DNA of 64,000 nt from an uncultured Oscillospiraceae bacterium (GCA_910583935.1 CAJTZM010000001.1:1-64000); one strand, 5' to 3'; shown: positions 41,832-51,802, numbered from the stretch's first letter. Notes: a model not told the origin generated them from the sequence alone. A program made the numbers and translations.

Positions 41832-44800
41832 TTGGAATTTAATGTTTTTGAATCGATCAAAATCGGTTTGGCTTCCCCGGATCAGATCCGCCAGTGGTCT
41901 CATGGCGTAGTGGAAAAGCCGGAAACAATCAATTACCGGACTCTGAAGCCGGAAAGGGACGGCCTGTTCTGTGAACGCATTTTTGGACCGACGAAGGACT
42001 GGGAGTGCTATTGCGGCAAGTATAAGCGTCTGCGATATAAGGGAAAGGTCTGCGAACGCTGCGGCGTTGAAGTAACCCGCGCCAAGGTTCGCCGAGAAAG
42101 AATGGGACATATTGAGCTGGCGGCGCCGGTTTCCCATATCTGGTATTTTAAGGGTATCCCCTCCAGGATGGGATTGATTCTGGATATGTCCCCGCGCCTT
42201 TTGGAAAAAGTGCTGTACTTTGCGTCCTATGTGGTTATTGACCCAGGCCAGACCCCGTTGGAGCCCAAGCAGCTTTTAAATGAAAAAGAATACCGCGACA
42301 TGCGGGAAAAATATGAAAACGACTTTAAGGCAGGTATGGGTGCGGAGGCTATTAAAGAGCTGCTGGCCCAGATTGACCTGGAACAGCTTTATAATGAGCT
42401 GATCGAAGAGCTGGAAACGGCTTCCGGCCAAAAACGGATTCGTCTGTTAAAGCGGCTGGAGGTAGTGGAGGCTTTTAAAAAATCCGGGAATGATCCGACC
42501 TGGATGATCCTGGATGTTGTGCCGGTCATTCCGCCGGATATCCGGCCGATGGTGCAGCTGGACGGCGGCCGTTTTGCCACCAGCGACTTAAATGATTTGT
42601 ACCGCCGGGTGATCAACCGCAACAACCGATTAAAGCGCTTGCTGGAGCTGGGCGCGCCGGATATCATTGTCCGCAACGAAAAGCGAATGCTGCAGGAGGC
42701 GGTAGACGCGCTGATTGACAACGGCCGCCGGGGCCGTCCGGTTACCGGGCCCAACAACCGGCCCTTAAAGTCTTTGTCCGACATGCTCAAGGGAAAGCAG
42801 GGGCGGTTCCGCCAGAATCTTTTGGGCAAGCGGGTGGACTATTCTGGCCGTTCGGTTATCGTTGTGGGGCCGGAGCTGAAAATGTATCAATGCGGTCTGC
42901 CCAAGGAGATGGCGCTGGAGCTGTTTAAGCCCTTTGTTATGAAACGGCTGGTGGATACCGGGGCGGCGACCAATATCAAAAACGCAAGAAAAATGGTAGA
43001 GCGCGCCCGCACCGAGGTGTGGGATGCGCTGGACATTGTGATCAAGGACCATCCGGTGCTGTTGAACCGTGCGCCGACGCTGCACCGCTTGGGTATCCAG
43101 GCCTTTGAGCCGGTACTGGTTGAAGGGCGGGCGCTGAAGCTGCATCCGCTGGTTTGTACCGCTTACAACGCCGACTTTGACGGCGATCAGATGGCGGTCC
43201 ATGTGCCCCTGTCCGCAGAAGCGCAGGCGGAAGCCCGCTTCCTGATGCTGGCGGCCAACAATCTGCTCAAGCCCTCGGATGGGCGCCCTGTGGCGGTCCC
43301 AACCCAGGATATGGTGCTGGGATCCTATTATCTGACACTGGAAAAGGACGGGGAGCCTGGAGAAGGGAAGGCCTTTACCAGTGTGGATGAGGCGATGATG
43401 GCCTATCAGGAGGGCGTCATCGGTCTGCATGCCAAGATCAAAGTACGCAGAACAAAGGTTATCGAAGGGGAAACCTATTCGCAGATTATTGAGACCACCA
43501 TGGGCCGGATTATTTTCAACGATCCGATTCCGCAGGATTTGGGCTATGTGGACCGCAGCAAGCCGGAAAATATGTTCAAGCTGGAGATTGAATTTTTGGT
43601 GGGCAAAAAGCAGCTGGGGCAGATCATTGAAAAATGTATCCGCATTCACGGGACTGCAACCACGGCGGAGGTTCTGGATAAGATCAAGGCCCAGGGCTTT
43701 AAGTATTCGACCCGGGGCGCGATTACCGTTGCGGTTTGCGACGCGGTAATCCCGCCACAGAAAAAACAGCTGATGGAGGAAGCAGACCAGCGGATTGAAA
43801 AGATTACGAAGCAATACCGCCGGGGCCTGATTTCAGACGACGAACGGTACCAGATGATCATCAAAACCTGGAACGAGACCACCGACCAAGTGGCGGACGC
43901 GCTGAAAAATAACCTGGATAAATACAATCCCATCTTTATGATGGCCGATTCCGGCGCACGCGGAAGCATGAATCAGATCCGTCAGCTGGCGGGTATGCGC
44001 GGTCTGATTGCCAATACCTCCGGTAAGGCGATTGAAATCCCGATTCGCGCCAACTATCGGGAAGGCTTAAATATTCTGGAATATTTTATTTCATCCAGAG
44101 GCGCGCGCAAAGGCTTGGCTGATACGGCGCTGCGCACCGCCGACTCGGGTTATCTGACCCGTCGTTTGGTAGACGTTTCCCAGGAAGTGATTATCCGCCA
44201 GCATGACTGCGGGACTCACGAAGGGATTGAGGTCTGCGATATCAAGGACGGCAACGAGATGATCGAGCCGTTTTCCGAGCGTTTGATCGGCCGTTACCCG
44301 GTGGAGGATGTGCTCCATCCGCAGACGGGCGAGCTGCTGGTTTCCAAAGATAAGCTGATGAACGAAGCAGACGCGAAGAAAATCATCGCCGCGGGTATTA
44401 CCCGACTTAAGATTCGGTCGATTCTCAATTGCGAGTCCCAATACGGCGTTTGCGCCAAATGTTACGGGGATAACCTGGCAAACGGCAAGCCGGTGGCGGT
44501 GGGCGAGGCGGTTGGTATCATTGCGGCCCAGTCCATCGGCGAGCCGGGCACACAGCTGACCATGCGTACCTTCCACACCGGCGGTATCGCTTCGGCGGAT
44601 GACATTACCCAGGGTCTTCCCCGCGTAGAGGAGCTGTTCGAAGCCAGAAAGCCTAAGCATCAGGCGATCATTAGCAAAACCTCCGGCGACGTCCGGATGG
44701 AGGAAATTAAGAAAAACCGCCATATTGTGGTGTTCAACAAGGAAACACTCGAGGAGGAAAGCTATCTGATTCCATACGGCTCTCGCCTGAAGGTTGCGGA

Positions 44801-45386
44801 AGGGGACCATGTGGAGGCCGGCGATATGCTGACCGAAGGCGCGGTGAATCCTCACGACGTATTGGCGATTAAGGGCCCGCTGGCCGTACAGGATTATCTG
44901 ATTCAGGAGGTACAGCGCGTATACCGGATGCAGGGCGTTGACATCAACGATAAGCATATTGAGGTAATCGTCCGGCAGATGATGCGCAAGTGCCGCATTG
45001 AAGATGCGGGGAGCACCAGCCTGATTACCGGTTCGCTGATTGATAAAGCGGAGCTGAGTGAAAAGAATCGAGAGATCCGTGCGCGGATTGCCGCAGGGGA
45101 GGAGGGCTTGCAGGAGGCGACAGCTTCCACCCTGCTTTTGGGGATCACGAAAGCCTCCTTGGCCACCGACAGCTTCCTGTCCGCGGCATCCTTCCAGGAG
45201 ACGACCCGCGTTCTGACCGAGGCAGCCATTAAGGGCAAGGTTGATCCGCTGCTGGGGTTAAAGGAAAACGTGATTATCGGCAAGCTGGTCCCGGCCGGAA
45301 CAGGCATGAACTGTTACTCGGATGTGGAATACCAGGGTGTAAATGCCAATCCGTATTTTAACGATATAAAGGTAGATATTGAGTAG
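41832..45386 (+). CDS. rpoC: RNA polymerase subunit beta'
   Basis: The 1184-residue beta' subunit. The N-terminal zinc ribbon is CYCGKYKRLRYKGKVCERCG. The catalytic loop is NADFDGDQM, and the second zinc site uses the cysteines in RQHDCGTH and CESQYGVCAKCYG. The bridge/trigger region includes ADSGARGSMNQIRQLAGMRG. The start is taken as TTG at 41832: it gives LEFNVFESIKIGLASP, matching clostridial RpoC, and GGAAGAAGGA lies 6-7 bases before. Alternatives in frame are ATG at 41793 and TTG at 41769. It follows rpoB in the same operon. Confidence 0.96.
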   Translation: MEFNVFESIKIGLASPDQIRQWSHGVVEKPETINYRTLKPERDGLFCERIFGPTKDWECYCGKYKRLRYKGKVCERCGVEVTRAKVRRERMGHIELAAPVSHIWYFKGIPSRMGLILDMSPRLLEKVLYFASYVVIDPGQTPLEPKQLLNEKEYRDMREKYENDFKAGMGAEAIKELLAQIDLEQLYNELIEELETASGQKRIRLLKRLEVVEAFKKSGNDPTWMILDVVPVIPPDIRPMVQLDGGRFATSDLNDLYRRVINRNNRLKRLLELGAPDIIVRNEKRMLQEAVDALIDNGRRGRPVTGPNNRPLKSLSDMLKGKQGRFRQNLLGKRVDYSGRSVIVVGPELKMYQCGLPKEMALELFKPFVMKRLVDTGAATNIKNARKMVERARTEVWDALDIVIKDHPVLLNRAPTLHRLGIQAFEPVLVEGRALKLHPLVCTAYNADFDGDQMAVHVPLSAEAQAEARFLMLAANNLLKPSDGRPVAVPTQDMVLGSYYLTLEKDGEPGEGKAFTSVDEAMMAYQEGVIGLHAKIKVRRTKVIEGETYSQIIETTMGRIIFNDPIPQDLGYVDRSKPENMFKLEIEFLVGKKQLGQIIEKCIRIHGTATTAEVLDKIKAQGFKYSTRGAITVAVCDAVIPPQKKQLMEEADQRIEKITKQYRRGLISDDERYQMIIKTWNETTDQVADALKNNLDKYNPIFMMADSGARGSMNQIRQLAGMRGLIANTSGKAIEIPIRANYREGLNILEYFISSRGARKGLADTALRTADSGYLTRRLVDVSQEVIIRQHDCGTHEGIEVCDIKDGNEMIEPFSERLIGRYPVEDVLHPQTGELLVSKDKLMNEADAKKIIAAGITRLKIRSILNCESQYGVCAKCYGDNLANGKPVAVGEAVGIIAAQSIGEPGTQLTMRTFHTGGIASADDITQGLPRVEELFEARKPKHQAIISKTSGDVRMEEIKKNRHIVVFNKETLEEESYLIPYGSRLKVAEGDHVEAGDMLTEGAVNPHDVLAIKGPLAVQDYLIQEVQRVYRMQGVDINDKHIEVIVRQMMRKCRIEDAGSTSLITGSLIDKAELSEKNREIRARIAAGEEGLQEATASTLLLGITKASLATDSFLSAASFQETTRVLTEAAIKGKVDPLLGLKENVIIGKLVPAGTGMNCYSDVEYQGVNANPYFNDIKVDIE

Positions 45387-45400
45387 CGATCAACACGGAT

Positions 45401-45436
45401 GAAAACAGAGGGAGACCGGCGTCCCCCTCTGTTTTC
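45401..45436 (+). terminator. Intrinsic terminator of rpoBC
   Basis: A 12-bp stem GAAAACAGAGGG (45401-45412) with CCCTCTGTTTTC (45425-45436), closing the operon 15 bases after the rpoC stop. Bases 45437-45556 hold only a short stem (CGGATT/AATCCG near 45536-45552). Confidence 0.9.
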
Positions 45437-45556
45437 GTATAAAATTACCTGCTGCAAAACTGGATTTTACAGCGTCAGATCGCTGCATTTTGCATAAAAC
45501 ATGAGAAATATACAATAATTTTCCTGAGAAGCCGGGCGGATTTGATGAATCCGCTA

Positions 45557-45586
45557 TTGACAAGCTTTAGTCCCCGATGATAAAAT
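45557..45586 (+). promoter_or_regulatory. Promoter of rpsL-rpsG-fusA
   Basis: -35 TTGACA (45557-45562), an 18-bp spacer and -10 TAAAAT (45581-45586). Confidence 0.82.
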
Positions 45587-45676
45587 AATGAAGTTGTGTT
45601 TAATAGGTGGAGTATGCCTATCAGCCGGCAAAAACGGACGATCCGGCCATACTGCCGGCCAGCGTCCATGCTTTGT

Positions 45677-45703
45677 GTAAAAGAAAGCATTCGCTTTCTT
45701 TAC
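45677..45703 (+). promoter_or_regulatory. Leader hairpin before rpsL
   Basis: GTAAAAGAAAGC (45677-45688) pairs with GCTTTCTTTAC (45693-45703) with one bulge, ending 17 bases before the RBS AAGGAGG. It has no T tract, so it is a leader structure rather than a terminator. Autoregulation is possible but not shown. Confidence 0.5.
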
Positions 45704-45732
45704 AATAATTATTTTATGTAAGGAGGTGCAAT

Positions 45733-46158
45733 ATGCCGACTTTTAACCAGCTCGTTCGCAAAGGCAGAGAGGTAGTTGAGAAAAAGTCCACTGCGCCAGC
45801 ATTGCTGAAAGGATGGAACTCCAAAAAGCGTGTGGCCATCGACCAGAATTCTCCCCAAAAGCGCGGCGTGTGTACTGCTATCAGAACCGCGACCCCGAAA
45901 AAACCGAACTCTGCACTGAGAAAGATCGCCAGAGTCAAGCTGACCAACGGAATTGAGGCTACCGCCTATATCCCCGGTATCGGCCACAACCTGCAGGAGC
46001 ATAGCGTTGTACTGATTCGTGGTGGACGTGTTAAGGACCTTCCTGGTGTTCGTTACCATATTATCCGTGGTACCTTGGATGCGCAGGGCGTTGCCAAGAG
46101 AATGCAGGCCCGCTCCAAATACGGCGCCAAACGTCCGAAGGCTGGTGCTTCGAAGTAA
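45733..46158 (+). CDS. rpsL: 30S ribosomal protein S12
   Basis: 141 residues, full length, with PTFNQLVRKGR at the start and the decoding-site segments TPKKPNSALRK and GGRVKDLPGVRYH. The lysines whose mutation gives streptomycin resistance are unchanged. The C-terminal KRPKAGASK tail is typical. The RBS AAGGAGG lies 6 bases before the ATG. It heads the str operon with rpsG and fusA. No L7Ae-like gene (ybxF/rplGB) separates rpoC and rpsL, unlike Bacillus. Confidence 0.98.
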   Translation: MPTFNQLVRKGREVVEKKSTAPALLKGWNSKKRVAIDQNSPQKRGVCTAIRTATPKKPNSALRKIARVKLTNGIEATAYIPGIGHNLQEHSVVLIRGGRVKDLPGVRYHIIRGTLDAQGVAKRMQARSKYGAKRPKAGASK

Positions 46159-46293
46159 GAAATTCCGTTTTAAGCTGATTTTGCTGCTGATGCAGCGGTT
46201 AACATAGATGATGTTGCCGTCGTATTGGCACAGCGGGAGTTTCGTCACTTTCGAGTACCGATGAATTCATACGATATGAAGGAGGGAAGCAAA

Positions 46294-46764
46294 GTGCCAA
46301 GAAGAGGTAATATTGCAAAACGTGATGTTTTGCCCGATCCGCTTTACAATTCCAAACTGGTTACACGCCTGATTAACAGCGTGATGTACGATGGAAAAAA
46401 GGGTGTAGCGCAGAAAATTGTATATGATGCGTTCGAAATCATTAAGGAGAAAACCGGCAAGGATCCTCTGGAAGCTTTTGAGGCTGCGATGGAGAATATC
46501 ATGCCTGTTCTAGAGGTTAAAGCCCGCCGTGTCGGCGGTGCGACCTATCAGGTTCCGATGGAGGTCCGCCCGGAAAGAAGGGAGACCCTGGGACTTCGTT
46601 GGGTGACCCTGTACGCCAGAAATCGTTCCGAGAGAACCATGCGGGAAAGACTGGCGGGAGAGATTATGGACGCCATTAACGAGCAGGGCGGCGCGTTTAA
46701 GAAGCGCGAGGATACCCATAAAATGGCGGAAGCGAACAAGGCTTTTGCCCATTACAGATGGTAG
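46294..46764 (+). CDS. rpsG: 30S ribosomal protein S7
   Basis: 156 residues with the canonical start PRRGNIAKRDVLPDPLYNSKLV and end AFAHYRW. S7 nucleates the 30S head and contacts tRNA in the E site. The start is GTG at 46294, with GGAGGG 7 bases before it; the ATG at 46225 would add 23 residues absent from the family. The 135-base gap after rpsL is where S7 represses its own operon in E. coli, but I cannot identify a matching structure here. Confidence 0.97.
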   Translation: MPRRGNIAKRDVLPDPLYNSKLVTRLINSVMYDGKKGVAQKIVYDAFEIIKEKTGKDPLEAFEAAMENIMPVLEVKARRVGGATYQVPMEVRPERRETLGLRWVTLYARNRSERTMRERLAGEIMDAINEQGGAFKKREDTHKMAEANKAFAHYRW

Positions 46765-46890
46765 TTTGTTATCCAATCTGGGTAATGTGCAGACCTTTGG
46801 TTTGCGAAAACAAAAGAAAAGAAGTCCGGCAGAAACGCATTTAAAAAATCTGCTGGGACGGATTGCGTGATTATCTTGAAGGAGGACACT

Positions 46891-48975
46891 ATGCCAAGAG
46901 ACGTTTCGCTTGAGCAAACTCGTAATATCGGCATAATGGCCCACATTGATGCTGGTAAAACCACCACAACCGAACGTATTTTGTATTACACCGGCGTAAA
47001 CCACAAGATCGGTGAAACGCATGATGGTTCGGCAACAATGGACTGGATGGCGCAGGAGCAGGAGAGAGGTATTACCATCACCTCAGCTGCGACTACCGCT
47101 TACTGGAACGGCCATAGAATTAACATTATCGATACCCCCGGACACGTGGATTTTACCGTTGAGGTAGAGCGTTCTCTGCGTGTACTGGACGGTTCGGTTA
47201 CCGTGTTCTGCGCAAAGGGCGGCGTAGAGCCTCAGTCTGAAACCGTATGGCGCCAGGCTGACAAATACCGTGTGCCGAGAATGGCCTTTGTCAATAAGAT
47301 GGACATTATGGGCGCGGATTTTTATAACGTTCTGCAGATGATGCATGACCGTTTGAAATGTAACGCGGTTCCGATTCAGCTGCCTATTGGGTCGGAGACA
47401 TTCTTCAAGGGCATTATTGACCTCCTGGAGATGAAAGCTTACATTTACAACGACAGCAAGGCGCTGGTCAACTATACCGTCGAGGAAATTCCTGAGGATA
47501 TGAAGGAGAAGGCGGAAGAATACCGCGCCGCGATGATCGAGCACATTGCGGAGACAGACGACGAGCTGATGGAGAAGTATCTCGAGGGTGAGGAATTCAC
47601 CATGGAAGAGATGAAGGCCGCCATCCGCAAATCGACCATCAACAATACGATGGTGCCGGTTGTCTGTGGTACCGCGTACAAAAACAAGGGCGTTCAGAAG
47701 CTGTTGGATGCCATTGTGGACTATATGCCTGCTCCCACCGATATCGAGCATATTAAGGGCATCAACCCGGATACGGAGGAGGAAGAGGAAAGACCCTCTT
47801 CTGATGACGAGCCTTTTGCGGCGCTGGCCTTTAAGATTGCAACCGACCCTTATGTGGGTAAGCTGTGCTTTTTCCGTGTTTATTCCGGTACGGTTGCTGC
47901 AGGTACCACCGTTTATAACTCGGTGAAGGATGGCCAGGAGAGAATGGGCCGTATTCTGCAGATGCATGCAAATCACAGAAAGGATCTGGAGGTTTGCTAT
48001 GCCGGTGATATTGCGGCGGCGGTTGGACTGAAAAACACCACCACCGGCGATACGCTGTGCGATCCGAAGGCGCCGATCATTCTGGAGTCCATGGAGTTCC
48101 CGGAGCCGGTTATCCGCGTTGCGATTGAACCCAAGACCAAAGCCGGTCAGGAAAAGATGGGTATCGGCCTTGCTAAGCTGGCGGAAGAGGATCCCACCTT
48201 TAAAACCTACACCGACCAGGAGACCGGCCAGACGATCATTGCCGGTATGGGCGAGCTTCATCTGGAAATTATTGTCGACAGATTGCTGCGTGAGTTTAAG
48301 GTCGAGGCCAACATCGGCAGCCCACAGGTTGCTTATAAAGAAACGGTGCGCAAGCTGGTGGAGGTTGACAATAAATACGCCCGCCAGTCCGGCGGTAAGG
48401 GCCAGTACGGTCATGTTAAAATCAAGGTTGAGCCCAATGAATCCGGCAAGGGCTATGAGTTCCGCAACCAGATCGTTGGCGGCGCGATTCCTAAAGAGTA
48501 TATCCCCGCAGTTGACGCCGGTATTCAAGGCGCAATGCAGGCAGGCGTGTTGGCCGGCTATCCGGTGGTAGACTGCATTGTAACCCTGTTCGATGGTTCT
48601 TACCACGAGGTGGACTCTTCGGAAATGGCGTTTAAGATCGCCGGCTCCATGGCTTTTAAAGAAGCGATGCGCAAGGCGGATCCGGTCATTCTGGAGCCGA
48701 TTATGAAGGTGGCGGTTACAACGCCTGAGGATTACATGGGCGATGTCATCGGCGATTTAAATGCCCGCCGCGGACAGATTCAGGGTATGGAAACCCGCCC
48801 CGGTGCGCAGCAGATCAATGCGTTTGTTCCGCTGTCGGAAATGTTTGGCTATTCCACCGATCTGCGGTCCAAGACCCAGGGACGCGGCCAGTATGTCATG
48901 GAACCCAGTCACTATATTGAGGTTCCCAAGTCCATTGCGGAAGGCATTATGAATGCCAGGAGCAAAAAAGATTAA
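46891..48975 (+). CDS. fusA: Elongation factor G
   Basis: A 694-residue translocation GTPase of full length. G1 is AHIDAGKTT, G2 is RGITITSAA, G3 is DTPGH and G4 is NKMD. The domain IV-V end is intact (YVMEPSHYIEVPKSIAEGIM). The start at 46891 has GGAGGA 6 bases upstream; the frame from 46867 would add eight residues. The 126-base gap after rpsG has no terminator. A stem-loop (48991-49016) and a new promoter follow. Confidence 0.98.
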   Translation: MPRDVSLEQTRNIGIMAHIDAGKTTTTERILYYTGVNHKIGETHDGSATMDWMAQEQERGITITSAATTAYWNGHRINIIDTPGHVDFTVEVERSLRVLDGSVTVFCAKGGVEPQSETVWRQADKYRVPRMAFVNKMDIMGADFYNVLQMMHDRLKCNAVPIQLPIGSETFFKGIIDLLEMKAYIYNDSKALVNYTVEEIPEDMKEKAEEYRAAMIEHIAETDDELMEKYLEGEEFTMEEMKAAIRKSTINNTMVPVVCGTAYKNKGVQKLLDAIVDYMPAPTDIEHIKGINPDTEEEEERPSSDDEPFAALAFKIATDPYVGKLCFFRVYSGTVAAGTTVYNSVKDGQERMGRILQMHANHRKDLEVCYAGDIAAAVGLKNTTTGDTLCDPKAPIILESMEFPEPVIRVAIEPKTKAGQEKMGIGLAKLAEEDPTFKTYTDQETGQTIIAGMGELHLEIIVDRLLREFKVEANIGSPQVAYKETVRKLVEVDNKYARQSGGKGQYGHVKIKVEPNESGKGYEFRNQIVGGAIPKEYIPAVDAGIQGAMQAGVLAGYPVVDCIVTLFDGSYHEVDSSEMAFKIAGSMAFKEAMRKADPVILEPIMKVAVTTPEDYMGDVIGDLNARRGQIQGMETRPGAQQINAFVPLSEMFGYSTDLRSKTQGRGQYVMEPSHYIEVPKSIAEGIMNARSKKD

Positions 48976-48990
48976 TTTTCCTATATAATT

Positions 48991-49031
48991 GCCGGAAAAG
49001 TATTGAATTTTTCGGCCTTTATTGGTAAAAT
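48991..49031 (+). promoter_or_regulatory. Stem-loop and tuf promoter
   Basis: -35 TTGAAT (49003-49008), a 17-bp spacer and -10 TAAAAT (49026-49031) lie between fusA and tuf. A stem GCCG-AAAA/TTTT-CGGC (48991-49016) overlaps the -35 and may partly terminate fusA transcripts. tuf therefore can be transcribed on its own. Confidence 0.6.
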
Positions 49032-49084
49032 AACTCCATAGCGTGTACGAAATTCATCTTCTAAACAAGGGAGGAAATTCACTA

Positions 49085-50284
49085 ATGGCAAAGGCTAAAT
49101 TTGAAAGAAACAAACCCCATGTGAACATTGGTACCATTGGCCACGTTGACCATGGTAAAACAACTCTGACTGCTGCTATCACCAAAACCCTCGCGATGAA
49201 GGGACAGGCTCAGTACGAGGCTTATGATATGATCGATAAGGCGCCTGAGGAGAGAGAGCGCGGCATCACCATTAACACCGCTCATGTTGAGTATGAGACC
49301 GACAACCGTCATTACGCGCATGTTGACTGCCCCGGACATGCTGACTATGTAAAGAACATGATCACCGGCGCGGCGCAGATGGACGGTGCGATTCTGGTTG
49401 TTTCCGCGGCTGACGGCCCTATGCCGCAGACTCGTGAGCACATTCTGCTGTCTCGTCAGGTTGGCGTTCCTTACATTGTTGTGTTCATGAACAAAGCTGA
49501 CCAGGTTGACGATCCTGAGCTGCTTGAGTTGGTTGAGATGGAGATCCGTGACTTGTTGAACTCTTATGAGTTCCCGGGCGATGACACCCCCATCATTGTC
49601 GGTTCTGCTCTGGCTGCTTTGGAGGCGCCGGAGGATATCTCCAACGAAGCCTACAAACCGATTTTGGATTTGATGGACGCTGTTGATAAGTATATCCCCA
49701 CTCCCGAGCGTAAGGCTGATCTGCCTTTCCTGATGCCTGTTGAGGACGTATTCACCATCACCGGTCGTGGTACGGTTGCTACCGGCCGTGTGGAGAGAGG
49801 TCAGCTGAAGACCGGTGAGGAAGTTGAAATCATCGGTCTGACGGATGAAAGAAAGAAAACGGTTGTTACCGGTATTGAGATGTTCAGAAAGATTCTGGAT
49901 TATGCGGAAGCAGGCGACAACATCGGTGCTCTGCTGCGTGGTATTCAGAGAACCGAGATTGAGCGCGGACAGGTTTTGTGCAAACCCGGCTCCATTAACC
50001 CTCACACCAAATTCCATGCGCAGGTTTATATCCTGAAAAAGGATGAGGGTGGCCGTCATACTCCTTTCTTCAACAACTATAGACCGCAGTTCTATTTTAG
50101 AACCACCGACGTTACCGGCGTGATCACGCTGCCCGAGGGCACCGAGATGTGTATGCCTGGCGATAACGTAGAGATGGATGTTGAGCTGATCACCCCCATC
50201 GCGATTGAAGAGGGACTTCGTTTTGCAATCCGTGAGGGCGGCAGAACCGTTGGTTCCGGCGTTGTTACCAAAATTAACGCCTAG
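49085..50284 (+). CDS. tuf: Elongation factor Tu
   Basis: A 399-residue GTPase that delivers aminoacyl-tRNA to the ribosome. G1 is GHVDHGKTTL, G2 is RGITINTAHVEY, G3 is DCPGHADYV and G4 is NKAD. The kirromycin/domain III end GRTVGSGVVTKINA is normal. T-ending codons (GGT, GCT, GTT) are strongly favoured, the pattern shared by SIS gene 1. The start at 49085 follows the RBS GGGAGGAAA; the frame from 49043 is a non-coding extension. It ends in a perfect palindromic terminator. Confidence 0.98.
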   Translation: MAKAKFERNKPHVNIGTIGHVDHGKTTLTAAITKTLAMKGQAQYEAYDMIDKAPEERERGITINTAHVEYETDNRHYAHVDCPGHADYVKNMITGAAQMDGAILVVSAADGPMPQTREHILLSRQVGVPYIVVFMNKADQVDDPELLELVEMEIRDLLNSYEFPGDDTPIIVGSALAALEAPEDISNEAYKPILDLMDAVDKYIPTPERKADLPFLMPVEDVFTITGRGTVATGRVERGQLKTGEEVEIIGLTDERKKTVVTGIEMFRKILDYAEAGDNIGALLRGIQRTEIERGQVLCKPGSINPHTKFHAQVYILKKDEGGRHTPFFNNYRPQFYFRTTDVTGVITLPEGTEMCMPGDNVEMDVELITPIAIEEGLRFAIREGGRTVGSGVVTKINA

Positions 50285-50320
50285 TTTTTGAATGGAGAAA
50301 ATTCCTTCAAATCCGCTTAT

Positions 50321-50360
50321 GAAAAAAGATGGTACAGTTTAAACTGTACCATCTTTTTTC
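50321..50360 (+). terminator. tuf terminator (40-bp perfect palindrome)
   Basis: The arms 50321-50340 and 50341-50360 are exact reverse complements, with outer A and T runs. The remaining gap to 50626 holds a weaker promoter-like pair (TTGCAT ... TAAAAT, about 50401-50429) and the promoter at 50537. Confidence 0.95.
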
Positions 50361-50536
50361 GTTATTATAAAATAAATTTGGAATTTTTCACCAATGATGT
50401 TGCATATCTGCATGGACTATGATAAAATCAGAAAATAAGTTTCAACCGCAGATAAGACGATAGGCGGCAAGTACGTCAAACTCGTAAAAAAGTTTCGGTG
50501 AATAACAGAGCCGCTGGTTGGCGATGGAAAAAGCGC

Positions 50537-50566
50537 TTGCGTTCATCATGCGAATGGGTGTATAAT
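50537..50566 (+). promoter_or_regulatory. Promoter of the malic enzyme operon
   Basis: -35 TTGCGT (50537-50542), an 18-bp spacer and -10 TATAAT (50561-50566), about 60 bases before the start. Confidence 0.7.
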
Positions 50567-50626
50567 AAAAATGTATTTTGTGTCAATTTTCAAATCAGCA
50601 GGATTACATATATGGGGTGAATAGTA

Positions 50627-51802
50627 ATGGATATTATGGAAGAAGCCTTAAAAAAACATGAAGAATGGCAGGGGAAAATAGAAATCATTTCCCGTGCTCC
50701 GATTCAAAGTAAAGAGGATTTGTCTTTGGCCTATACGCCTGGCGTTGCGCGGCCTTGTTTGGAAATTCAGAAGGATGAGGATCAATCCTTTTCTCTGACC
50801 CGCCGCGCCAATTTGGTTGCGGTTGTTACCGACGGTACGGCCGTTTTGGGCTTAGGCGATATCGGTCCTGCTGCGGCAATGCCGGTTATGGAGGGAAAAT
50901 GTGCTTTATTTAAGACCTTTGGGGATGTAGATGCGTTTCCTATCTGCATTGATTCTAAGGACGTGGACGAGATTGTTCGGACTGTTTCGTTAATTTCAAA
51001 AAGCTTTGGCGGAATCAACCTGGAGGATATTGCGGCGCCTCGCTGCTTTGAAATCGAAAAACGACTGAAGGAGTGCTGTGATGTTCCGGTATTTCATGAT
51101 GACCAGCACGGAACGGCGATTATCGTTGCCGCCGCTTTGCTCAATGCGATGAAGCTGACCGGCCGGGAAATGGGATCCGCCCAGATTGTAATCAATGGCG
51201 CGGGCGCGGCGGGAATCGCGATTGCCCGTTTGCTTTGGCAGATGCATTTTGGCGATATTATTTTGTGTGACAAGCAGGGCGCGATTTATCGCGGCGCGGA
51301 GTGGACCAATCCCGCTCAAAAAGAGATGGCGGAGCTGACCAACCGAGAGAACAAGAAGGGATCTTTGGCGGATATGCTAAAGGATGCGGATGTTTTCATC
51401 GGCGTTTCTGCCCCCAATATTGTCAGCCGTGAGATGATTTCTTCTATGGCGGAAAAATCCATCGTATTCCCCATGGCGAATCCAACGCCGGAGATTATGC
51501 CGGAGGAGGCGAAGGCCGGCGGGGCATATGTGATTGGTACCGGTCGATCCGATTTTCCCAATCAGATTAACAATGTCATGGCGTTTCCGGGTATTTTTAA
51601 GGGCGTCTTGCGGGTGCGTGCCCGGGATATCAGTGAGTCGATGAAGATTGCGGCAGCCTATGCGATTGCAGGTATTGTAAGCGATGAGGAATTAGAGCCG
51701 TGCTATATCCTTCCCAACCCTTTTAACGAAAGGGTTGCGGATGCGGTAGCCGACGCTGTAGCGAAGGATGCGGTGGAAAACGGGCTGGCAAGAGTAAAAT
51801 AA
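50627..51802 (+). CDS. NAD(P)-dependent malic enzyme (oxaloacetate-decarboxylating)
   Basis: A 391-residue short-form bacterial malic enzyme converting malate to pyruvate, CO2 and reduced cofactor. The catalytic Tyr is in LSLAYTPGVA and the Lys in GKCALFKTFGDVDAFPI. The metal site is INLEDIAAPRCFEIE plus FHDDQHGT, and the Rossmann loop is INGAGAAGIAIARLL. Absence of a phosphotransacetylase fusion fits Firmicutes MaeA/YtsJ types. NAD versus NADP use cannot be decided here. The RBS GGGGTGA is 7 bases before the ATG. A TSCPD gene follows after 16 bases. Confidence 0.95.
   Translation: MDIMEEALKKHEEWQGKIEIISRAPIQSKEDLSLAYTPGVARPCLEIQKDEDQSFSLTRRANLVAVVTDGTAVLGLGDIGPAAAMPVMEGKCALFKTFGDVDAFPICIDSKDVDEIVRTVSLISKSFGGINLEDIAAPRCFEIEKRLKECCDVPVFHDDQHGTAIIVAAALLNAMKLTGREMGSAQIVINGAGAAGIAIARLLWQMHFGDIILCDKQGAIYRGAEWTNPAQKEMAELTNRENKKGSLADMLKDADVFIGVSAPNIVSREMISSMAEKSIVFPMANPTPEIMPEEAKAGGAYVIGTGRSDFPNQINNVMAFPGIFKGVLRVRARDISESMKIAAAYAIAGIVSDEELEPCYILPNPFNERVADAVADAVAKDAVENGLARVK

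Noticed and set aside
47083..48606. 507-residue minus-strand ORF inside fusA, and similar long antisense frames in rpoB, rpoC and tuf
   Set aside because: Antisense shadows of highly conserved genes with biased codons; no RBS or recognisable domains.
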